From: Candidatus Altimarinota bacterium
GTDB lineage: Bacteria > Patescibacteriota > Gracilibacteria > UM-FILTER-43-11
Length of the DNA stretch: 5,127 nt
Assembly (NCBI GenBank): GCA_029934675.1
Contig: JAOZLT010000093.1
Span: 717-5,843 of the forward strand
Direction of reading: 5' to 3'
Shown here: in pieces, positions 1 to 5,127 of the stretch
Position numbering within the stretch: the stretch's first letter is position 1
Layout: every line of letters starts with the position of its first letter
Position numbers and translations under genes: made by a program
Notes under the pieces: generated by a model
Told to the model about the DNA's origin: nothing
What the model saw: the letters and a program-made list of their open reading frames with translations, nothing else
Database searches by the model: none

Positions 1-55
1 ATGATTTCTAATTTTAATTCGCCCATCATCCATCACCCATCTAGAATCTTAAATT
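1..55. repeat. 55-bp direct repeat, copy 1 (touches window edge)
   Basis: Bases 1-55 are identical to bases 111-165, and identity ends at base 56 (G here, T at 166). The copy begins exactly at the window edge, so the true repeat unit may extend further upstream. It contains runs such as CATCATCCATCACCC and the palindrome TCTAGA. It lies downstream of the stop codon of the 570-residue gene and outside any supported gene. I infer a dispersed intergenic repeat; no mobile-element gene or terminal structure is visible. Confidence 0.9.
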
Positions 56-78
56 GATTAATTTAGTCGAGCTTCATA

Positions 79-116
79 ATTGGTGATTCATGATTGGTGA
101 ATGGTGATTCATGATT
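79..116. repeat. nested short direct repeats between the 55-bp copies
   Basis: The 15-mer TGGTGATTCATGATT occurs at 81-95 and again at 102-116, a period of 21 bp. TGGTGA occurs three times (81-86, 95-100, 102-107). The second 15-mer runs into the start of 55-bp copy 2, so the long repeat and the short repeat share sequence. This looks like a decayed or growing minisatellite of ATCA/TGAT-type words. Confidence 0.8.
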
Positions 117-165
117 TCTAATTTTAATTCGCCCATCATCCATCACCCATCTAGAATCTTAAATT
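111..165. repeat. 55-bp direct repeat, copy 2
   Basis: This is an exact second copy of bases 1-55, offset by 110 bp, with an intervening stretch of 55 bp. It ends 14 bp from the stop codon of the leftward gene at 180, so it would form part of that transcript's 3' tail. Its ATCACC (142-147) is complementary to GGTGAT at 82-87 and 103-108, so short hairpins with the spacer are possible. No T-run follows such a hairpin on the coding strand, so I do not call a terminator. Confidence 0.9.
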
Positions 166-179
166 TAATGCCTCTCAAC

Positions 180-1892
180 CTACTCCATCAGCTTAATCTC
201 AATACTTTCAGGCAACCTTGGTACGGAACTTATCCACATTGGCCAAGTCTTTATTTCTACCGCGTCTACTTCGGGCAAATTGCCTATAAGGTTTTCGGCT
301 TCTTCAATATCAAAATTTAGTATTTTCTCCTTAACTTTAGATCCAAATTTAGAACCTATTGTGGTTGATTCATCTATTATGTACTCCTCTATACCTCTAA
401 CGGTAGCTGTTATCTTTATCTGGTCCAACAGCTCATCCTCGTCAATCACTTCATAGGATATGTTTTCAGGCACTATGGAATCTTCTCTCAACCGCATATT
501 TGGATGAGTTCTTGTGCTTAATTCATTTTTTAAAATGGAAAATAACTGATCAAAATTAAAAGCAACTCCTTCTGCGCTTATCTTGGCGAAAAGCTCAAAC
601 TTCTCTTTATAGCTACCTTCCAAATCATCAGGTATTCTTAAGTCCGTTAGCTCAGTTTTTAGGTATCTACTGTCATCAAGCAAAATTAATTTCGTCTGAT
701 TTAAAGCATTAACTTCATCTATATACGTTCTCAAATCCTCTTTTGCCATCAAAATCAGATTATCCTGAATCTGTTTTTTAGCAGCCTCAATATCGTCTTT
801 GGTTACTATCTCTTTATAGCTTGTCACACCACCCGTGAATGGAGTTTCTGATTCACCCCAGAGTATGCGCTGGTTATATTTTGACAAACCTGGAATTGTA
901 AATTTTGACGGGAGGATATTTCCTCTACCCCCAACTGGCTTACCATAAAGATCAAATGAGTCAGCTTCTACGAATGAAACTAACGTCCCTGGTTCAAATT
1001 CACCTGTCTCATCACGCTTTTTTGGGGGCACTATTAAGCCTTTTGGAATTCTAAAAATCAATCCATCACTATTCATAAAACGCGTACCTTCTTTTAATTC
1101 CCAATCTTCTGTACTGGTATTTACAATTTTTATTTTACCTTTTGCATTTACACCGTCAAATTCGCTACTTGCTGTTTTAAAAATTTTGGTTTGTTTCATT
1201 GTAGTATTTACATTTTCGCTGGCAATTATATGAGGCTTATTCTGTTTTAAAAGTGTTTGATTTTTGCGCTTGTCAGCCAATATAACATTTACAGTAAAAT
1301 CAAGATTATCAAATTTAGGTCGAATATAAATTGTTGCCGAAGGTAAAGCTATATAGCTTATCAACATAAAGAGTCCGATACTTACTAAAACGATAAGTAT
1401 TAAAAATTTTCGACTAGGACGGAAGTGAAAATAATTTAGAGCATCGTTTGAACTTTTTGCATGCTTTTTATCATGCATACGAAATTCTTGTATAAGGTCT
1501 CTAATACTAATTTTTTTCTCCGTAAACCTCTCAGGTCTTTCTTCCTTTGGCGAAATATTTCTTCTTGCTTGAATTGGCTGAATTTTCATATGAGGGCTGT
1601 TATCCACAGGAGCTTCAGACTTTTCGACTTCAACTCTATTCATGACTTTTATACCAATCTTTTCAGATAGATGCTTTCCATTTCGATCTGATGTTACAAC
1701 AATCAACCTCTTATTCTTATCTTTCAGTTTATTTTTGAGGATTTTTAAATTTACAATGCTCTGGAAAAGAATTGCTTTTCTTGGTACAACTAAAATTATC
1801 TCCTTTCTTCGGATATTTTTTATTCGATCGAAAATTGAGATAACTTCCTCGTCAATTTCGATATAAACTACTTGTTTTGAGTGTTTGGACAT
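180..1892 (-). CDS. membrane-anchored protein with baseplate-J-like extracytoplasmic region (CPR family)
   Basis: 570 residues. The ATG at 1892 is the only possible start: an in-frame TAG lies 24 nt upstream in the repeat array, with no other start codon between. Residues 1-88 form an alternating strand/helix domain with a core around EIILVVPRKAILFQSIVNLK (31-50) and a second strand RLIVVTSD. Residues 90-160 are a charged linker. One membrane helix spans about 163-183, preceded by RPSRK, so the N-terminus is probably inside and about 387 residues outside. The outer part begins LPSATIYIRPK (183-193), continues with NTSTEDWELKEGTRF...GLIFRIPKG (258-285) and FTIPGL...TPFTGG (331-355), and ends with a WPMWISSVPRLPESIEI motif (550-566). 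I recognise this order from patescibacterial proteins often named baseplate J/gp47 family; the actual function is unknown. No phage structural gene is nearby, so a cell-surface role is likelier than a tail role. There is no Shine-Dalgarno sequence; a repeat copy occupies the site. Confidence 0.85.
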   Translation of the reverse strand: MSKHSKQVVYIEIDEEVISIFDRIKNIRRKEIILVVPRKAILFQSIVNLKILKNKLKDKNKRLIVVTSDRNGKHLSEKIGIKVMNRVEVEKSEAPVDNSPHMKIQPIQARRNISPKEERPERFTEKKISIRDLIQEFRMHDKKHAKSSNDALNYFHFRPSRKFLILIVLVSIGLFMLISYIALPSATIYIRPKFDNLDFTVNVILADKRKNQTLLKQNKPHIIASENVNTTMKQTKIFKTASSEFDGVNAKGKIKIVNTSTEDWELKEGTRFMNSDGLIFRIPKGLIVPPKKRDETGEFEPGTLVSFVEADSFDLYGKPVGGRGNILPSKFTIPGLSKYNQRILWGESETPFTGGVTSYKEIVTKDDIEAAKKQIQDNLILMAKEDLRTYIDEVNALNQTKLILLDDSRYLKTELTDLRIPDDLEGSYKEKFELFAKISAEGVAFNFDQLFSILKNELSTRTHPNMRLREDSIVPENISYEVIDEDELLDQIKITATVRGIEEYIIDESTTIGSKFGSKVKEKILNFDIEEAENLIGNLPEVDAVEIKTWPMWISSVPRLPESIEIKLME

Positions 1893-1896
1893 AACT

Positions 1897-1999
1897 TTGA
1901 GGCTACGTTGAGGCTACTTCGTTCCGCTTCGCTACACTTTGAGGCTACCCACTTCGTCCTTCTCCGCTGAAGCTTCGACGGACTACGCTTTGAGGCTAC
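1897..1999 (-). repeat. four dispersed GTAGCCTC copies upstream of the 570-residue gene
   Basis: Read on the coding (minus) strand, GTAGCCTCAA occurs four times. The 8-bp cores are at 1992-1999, 1941-1948, 1910-1917 and 1899-1906. Steps between copies are 51, 31 and 11 bp. The last copy ends 6 nt before the ATG at 1892 and so occupies the place of a ribosome binding site. The copies are inverted relative to the tandem array at 2027-2081. The sequence between copies is rich in CGAAG words (for example GTAGCGAAGCGGAACGAAG on the coding strand) and is non-coding as far as I can see. Confidence 0.85.
1963..1982. other. 20-bp near-perfect palindrome (possible hairpin)
   Basis: TCCGCTGAAGCTTCGACGGA is a palindrome centred on AAGCTT. 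Eight of ten positions pair by Watson-Crick, one is a G-T wobble (1968/1977) and one is a C/A mismatch (1967/1978). It sits between two GTAGCCTC copies in the gap before the 570-residue gene. As a dyad without a loop it fits a DNA site or a two-molecule contact better than a simple RNA hairpin. No T-run follows on either strand, so it is not a classic terminator. Its role is unknown. Confidence 0.6.
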
Positions 2000-2020
2000 T
2001 ATTGTGGTTGTAATAAGTTC

Positions 2021-2085
2021 CTCGATTGTAGCCTCTATGTAGCCTCTATGTAGCCTCTATGTAGCCTCTATGTAGCCTCGATGTA
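2021..2085. repeat. 11-bp tandem repeat array (five units)
   Basis: TGTAGCCTCTA is repeated at 2027-2037, 2038-2048, 2049-2059, 2060-2070 and 2071-2081. The first four units are identical and the fifth reads TGTAGCCTCGA. Partial units flank the array: CTCGAT at 2021-2026 and TGTA at 2082-2085. It starts 1 nt beyond the stop codon of the 797-residue gene. On the transcribed strand each unit carries GAGGCTAC, so the RNA would have five purine-rich GAGG words there. The inverted 8-bp core recurs four times at 1899-1999, allowing 8-bp stems; the closest pair (1992-1999 with 2028-2035) leaves a 28-nt loop. Confidence 0.95.
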
Positions 2086-2086
2086 T

Positions 2087-4480
2087 TTATCTCCATTTTT
2101 TACAGTTATTTTGCAGTTGGCGGACGTTTAGCTTTGAATTTAACAAGAACCTTTTGTAGAAAAGGAATCTCATACGTTCATTTCCTCTTGGAGGGAGCAT
2201 ATTAAATGTACTATCGCTTAATCCGGCTCTCTTCATATCTTCTCTGGTAATTATTGGGAATGAGCTTTTATTTTTTCTTGCTCTGTCTTCTGATTTTTTT
2301 AGGATTTGCCTTACTTTATTTACACCAGTTCTTGGGTTGCTGAACATGCTTTTCATTGCTTTGAACTCATATTTATTAGAAACAAAACTAACTATTCTGG
2401 ATTTACCTACTTTATCTATATTATTGAATTTTTTGCCAGCAAGACTGCTTAAATTTGTATGTGTTGCAATTCTTGCTTGTCCACCGGGACCTTCTTTGAA
2501 ATAGTTTCGGTAGTTCGGGTTTTGCTGGTATTTACCTAGTCCATAAATTAATCCGCCAGTACCTAAGAAGTAGGGGTTTTGTAACATTTCTTCAGCTCCT
2601 TTTATAAAGCTACCATTGCGCCTACGGGCGTTCATTAAATTTACTATTAAAACCAAACCTGCCCATACTTTTACAGCTCCAATAGCAACATTGCGGGCAT
2701 TTAATCCTCCGCGTTCAGCTCTTGATACATATCCCATTTTATGAAGAGTACCTGCATATTTGAATTTCATATCAACTGATGGTGCTATTTTTTCGGCATG
2801 TGTTTGATCTAGCCGTTTAGCAATCTTTTGACCTTTTAGATGTGATTTATCCAAATTTTTTATTACCCATTCAGCTTCTTTAGCCAGTGTTAGCATTGCA
2901 AGTAGGCGGGCTATTTTATCGTGTGATGTGGGCATATCCGGATATTTGCATCGAGTTTGTATTTTGGATATCTTTTTTGGAATTTGTCTTAGATATTGTT
3001 TGTTATATATTGCAGGGTAATGTTTTTTTATGTTTTGTATTGCTTGAAACAGTTCGTTTCGGAAGTGTGGGTTTTTTAGAAGCTTTAGCCGACCTTCAAG
3101 GTTAGTTCTCATGAAAAGTGTAACATGTTTGTCATCAATACCTTTGGGTGTTAGCCTATTGCTTAAAATCATACCTCTTTGATAAAGGACGAGGTTTCTT
3201 ATAGATGGAGGGCTGACGTTATTAAGTTCTAATATTTCATTTCGTTCACCATTTGTGGCTTTGCTAATTTTATCCAGCGCATCCATTGTTTCTTTAACTC
3301 CGGTATTAGCTAATTTTTTTATGTAAGTTTTAAATACATATTTAGCTTTTTCATAGCTCATATTCTCTTTAGATCCCGTAAGCTCTTTTACACCTTTTGT
3401 GAAAGAGGCGTTAGAGCCATCTCTTTCAACATCATTTATTAGATTATTTGTAAATAGAGCAATTGATTTTATCCAGGAGCCTTTATCCAGAAGCATTTTC
3501 TTCTCCAATTGTTTATAGGCTGACTCTTCATCTGTTTCAGTGTGCAGAATACGCGTAACATCCATATATCTGTGAGCTTCATTTTTAGATTTTCGAAGTT
3601 CAATAAGATCAAGAATTCCATCTTTCTTAATTATGTCGTTAGCTTCATACATTGCCAGTATTCTGGCTTGCAGGAACGTAAGAGCGGATTTTAGTGTCTT
3701 TTTATCTTTACAAGTCTTGAAAATAAATTCTAATTGATTTCTGGTAAACCTGTCGGTATTAGTCTTAAATTCATCAGAAAGTATTTTATACTGAACTCTG
3801 TAATTAGGGTTAAGAATGGCATTGTGTTGTGCAGATTCCAGGTATTTAGTATTTAGAGCCTTTGTATAGTTTGTGAATTTCTCTGTTGTTTCTCTTTGAT
3901 ATGTTTTGTAGGCAAGATATTCTTTGGAATCAATAATTGGACTTATAATTGGAATATCCAAGTCTCTGAATATCGGAATCATTCTTTTTGGTGCGGGGGC
4001 AGTGACCTTTTTGATATTTGGTTCTGCTTGTCTGGCTTTTAAACTACTATCAACATCAGCGCGAAGATTAGCCCTTTCTCTCATTTTAAGGCTGTATAGC
4101 TTTTTTAAATCACTTTCAATTTTAAGTGTCCTTGCATCAATTTTTTTATAAATTCTATTTAATATCTCGTTGTAATCTCGTTTATATCTATTTACTGCTG
4201 CCTTAAGTTTTTGTTCGTTGCGACTAAATATCTTTCTCCATTGTTCAGCAATTTTATCTGGATGGTGTTTTTTATCGAATCTTTTTTTGATATAGGCAAA
4301 TCTTTCTTCTTTAGTTTTCATTCCCCTTATTTTGTCGATGTCAATTGTCTTAAGAAAAGCTTTTTCAGATTTTTCTATTAAACCCGATTCAAAGTTTATA
4401 GTTTCAGGTTTAGGTGCCCCATCTTTGTAGATGAAGTTTTTTTTCTTAAAATCCCGATAATTATGAAAAATATTAATCAT
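2087..4480 (-). CDS. large basic, mostly helical protein of unknown function, with an HPD motif and one likely membrane segment
   Basis: 797 residues, very rich in Lys, Arg and Asn. I do not recognise the family. Residues 43-110 contain a J-domain-like pattern: a helix ending AYIKKRFDKK (62-71), then HHPDK with the HPD triad at 73-75, then a charged helix reaching KAAVNRYKRDYNEIL (93-107). The spacing from HPD to this last helix is about that of DnaJ, but the usual F-x-x-I-x-x-A-Y signature is not clear. Residues 110-590 look like a series of charged helices without sequence repeats or an enzyme motif I can name. A hydrophobic segment (about 598-616, VAIGAVKVWAGLVLIVNLM) is followed by ARRR and by a Gly-rich semi-hydrophobic stretch PYFLGTGGLIYGLGKY (636-651). 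There is no signal peptide. The ATG directly follows the TAA of the upstream gene in the same frame, so its translation is probably coupled. No Shine-Dalgarno sequence is visible; the next ATG (Met54) would cut off the N-terminus just before the HPD region. Confidence 0.85.
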   Translation of the reverse strand: MINIFHNYRDFKKKNFIYKDGAPKPETINFESGLIEKSEKAFLKTIDIDKIRGMKTKEERFAYIKKRFDKKHHPDKIAEQWRKIFSRNEQKLKAAVNRYKRDYNEILNRIYKKIDARTLKIESDLKKLYSLKMRERANLRADVDSSLKARQAEPNIKKVTAPAPKRMIPIFRDLDIPIISPIIDSKEYLAYKTYQRETTEKFTNYTKALNTKYLESAQHNAILNPNYRVQYKILSDEFKTNTDRFTRNQLEFIFKTCKDKKTLKSALTFLQARILAMYEANDIIKKDGILDLIELRKSKNEAHRYMDVTRILHTETDEESAYKQLEKKMLLDKGSWIKSIALFTNNLINDVERDGSNASFTKGVKELTGSKENMSYEKAKYVFKTYIKKLANTGVKETMDALDKISKATNGERNEILELNNVSPPSIRNLVLYQRGMILSNRLTPKGIDDKHVTLFMRTNLEGRLKLLKNPHFRNELFQAIQNIKKHYPAIYNKQYLRQIPKKISKIQTRCKYPDMPTSHDKIARLLAMLTLAKEAEWVIKNLDKSHLKGQKIAKRLDQTHAEKIAPSVDMKFKYAGTLHKMGYVSRAERGGLNARNVAIGAVKVWAGLVLIVNLMNARRRNGSFIKGAEEMLQNPYFLGTGGLIYGLGKYQQNPNYRNYFKEGPGGQARIATHTNLSSLAGKKFNNIDKVGKSRIVSFVSNKYEFKAMKSMFSNPRTGVNKVRQILKKSEDRARKNKSSFPIITREDMKRAGLSDSTFNMLPPRGNERMRFLFYKRFLLNSKLNVRQLQNNCKKWR

Positions 4481-5017
4481 TTATAAACGGAGCATACGTG
4501 TTATTACTTCTGTAGTACTTTCTTTTCCACCCTCGATTTCTGGTATTTCTTTAGCTAGGACCTTACGCACTTCTACAGGATTTTGCGCATCGAGTTGAAT
4601 TACAATTCTAGAACAGGTTTTATTACTTAATTTTAGATTAAGAGTGCGTACGAAAGGTGGGTGATATACAATCCAAAATGAGTTTATTGTGTTGTATGGA
4701 TAGAATTTTGTGCCTACAAAAATACCAAGTTCGGTAATCTTAATATCAATTATCTTAGGGGCTTGATTACGTGTAAGATAGTAAGTTCCTGCAAGAACGA
4801 TAAATACTATAGCCATAGTGGCTGAGCCGGTGTAAATCGCATAGGTGATTATCAGTAACATTAAAATTCCAGCTATTATGAACCATTTGGCACCTTTTTG
4901 ATGTGGTATAAAATCAGGGGCTTTCCAGGTTATTAATAGCTTATTGTGGTGTGCTCCCGGGTGAGATTGGGTATCTGTTGGTTTTTTTATGTCTTGTATT
5001 TCTTTTTCTTCCGACAT
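4481..5017 (-). CDS. small two-helix membrane protein, CPR-type, with a cytoplasmic C-terminal domain
   Basis: 178 residues. The ATG at 5017 is forced: an in-frame TAA lies inside the -10 element and no other start codon follows it. Residues 1-28 are a polar, probably disordered tail. ITWKAPDFIPHQKGAKWF (29-46) matches a W-x-A-P-[DE]-F...K...W lead-in that I associate with small patescibacterial membrane proteins. Two membrane helices follow at about 45-62 and 65-82 with a short hairpin turn, so both termini should lie on the same side, probably the cytoplasm (K/R flanks). Residues 88-155 alternate strand-like segments (KIIDIKITELGIFVG, FYPYNTINSFWIVYH, LNLKLSN, SRIVIQLD), resembling a small beta domain of PH-like type, and end in a helix and TRMLRL. 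Function is unknown. It is first in the likely operon and is joined without a gap to the 797-residue gene. Confidence 0.87.
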   Translation of the reverse strand: MSEEKEIQDIKKPTDTQSHPGAHHNKLLITWKAPDFIPHQKGAKWFIIAGILMLLIITYAIYTGSATMAIVFIVLAGTYYLTRNQAPKIIDIKITELGIFVGTKFYPYNTINSFWIVYHPPFVRTLNLKLSNKTCSRIVIQLDAQNPVEVRKVLAKEIPEIEGGKESTTEVITRMLRL

Positions 5018-5040
5018 AGTTTTGTTTATTAAATCTATAT

Positions 5041-5069
5041 ATTATAGCAAATTTGATACGGATTTGCAA
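5041..5069 (-). promoter_or_regulatory. sigma-70-type promoter for the three-gene unit
   Basis: On the minus strand, TTGCAA (5064-5069) and TATAAT (5041-5046) are separated by exactly 17 bp, and TGC before the -10 gives an extended -10 element. Transcription would begin near 5034, leaving a leader of about 17 nt, AT-rich and without a Shine-Dalgarno sequence, before the ATG at 5017. An inverted repeat, GCAAAT (5047-5052) and ATTTGC (5062-5067), spans the spacer and enters the -35 box, so it could be an operator. No other convincing promoter was found in the window, so all three genes probably depend on this one. Confidence 0.75.
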
Positions 5070-5127
5070 GGCGGATACCAAGAATATTGTAAGCTAATTT
5101 TGTAGAAAAAATCTTTTAATCCTTTTT
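5070..5127. other. upstream flank, no feature identified
   Basis: These 58 bp lie upstream of the promoter and are AT-rich. I see no start or end of a gene, no hairpin followed by a T-run, and no credible rightward promoter. The preceding gene must lie outside the window. Confidence 0.5.

Noticed and set aside
1..165. Two-copy repeat with a same-length spacer, resembling a minimal CRISPR array
   Set aside because: Only two copies, a 55-bp repeat is longer than usual CRISPR repeats, the spacer has internal repeats shared with the repeat itself, and no cas genes are present.
111..320. Rightward open frame of 69 codons
   Set aside because: It starts inside the 55-bp repeat and runs antisense through the C-terminal coding region of the 570-residue protein; its composition is low-complexity with no domain.
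1461..1866. Two overlapping rightward open frames opposite the N-terminal part of the 570-residue gene
   Set aside because: Phe/Ser/Ile-rich shadow translations of a lysine-rich gene on the other strand, with no ribosome binding site or recognisable motif.
1893..2026. Possible separate promoter for the 570-residue gene
   Set aside because: No -35/-10 pair with 15-19 bp spacing resembling TTGACA/TATAAT was found on the minus strand in the gap.
1963..2035. Rho-independent terminator between the second and third genes
   Set aside because: The palindrome and the GAGGCTAC/GTAGCCTC stems are not followed by a T-run on the coding strand.
2887..3105. Rightward open frame of 72 codons inside the 797-residue gene
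   Set aside because: Antisense shadow; its hydrophobic look arises from complementing Lys/Asn-rich codons.
3924..4151. Rightward open frame of 75 codons with an apparent membrane helix
   Set aside because: Entirely antisense to the 797-residue gene; the hydrophobic residues mirror charged codons, and no promoter or ribosome binding site precedes it.
180..5017. Alternative genetic code (TGA as glycine) as in some CPR lineages
   Set aside because: All three frames are full length under the standard code, use TGG for tryptophan and GGN for glycine, and end in TAA or TAG.
5053..5127. Possible divergent (rightward) promoter using TTGATA or TTGCAA
   Set aside because: No matching -10 element at proper spacing and no gene start before the window ends.

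Overview
This is a 5.1 kb AT-rich window with three genes, all on the minus strand, read in the order 5017-4481, 4480-2087, 1892-180. Standard-code translation gives intact frames with ordinary tryptophan (TGG) and glycine codons, and TAA, TAA and TAG stops. The first and last protein have the look of families I know from Patescibacteria (Candidate Phyla Radiation, CPR): a two-helix membrane protein with a W-x-A-P-[DE]-F type start, and a single-pass membrane protein with a baseplate-J-like outer part. The origin is therefore probably a CPR bacterium that uses the standard code, not the Absconditabacteria/Gracilibacteria type that reads TGA as glycine. This is inference from recognition and was not tested by a search.

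Layout from high to low coordinates: 5070-5127 holds nothing I can call. A very good sigma-70-type promoter (TTGCAA, 17 bp, TATAAT with an extended -10) lies at 5041-5069 and fires leftward into a leader of about 17 nt. Next comes a 178-residue membrane protein (5017-4481). Its TAA is followed immediately, in the same frame, by the ATG of a 797-residue, very basic, mostly helical protein of unknown function (4480-2087). That protein carries an HPD motif in a J-domain-like setting near its N-terminus and one hydrophobic segment near residue 600. A 194 bp gap (1893-2086) follows and is almost entirely repeats: five tandem 11-bp units facing one way, then four scattered copies of the same 8-bp core facing the other way, with a 20-bp near-palindrome among them. 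The last repeat copy ends 6 nt before the ATG of the third gene (1892-180), which encodes a 570-residue membrane-anchored protein with a large outer domain. After its stop, 1-179 holds a 55-bp exact direct repeat (1-55 and 111-165) and shorter nested repeats.

The three genes look like one transcription unit for envelope-associated proteins: a small membrane protein, a large basic probably membrane-associated protein, and a surface-exposed anchored protein. None has a recognisable Shine-Dalgarno sequence. The most unusual part is the repeat-filled gap before the third gene. In RNA it would offer five GAGGCUAC arms and four GUAGCCUC arms that can pair in many alternative registers, the last next to a start codon.
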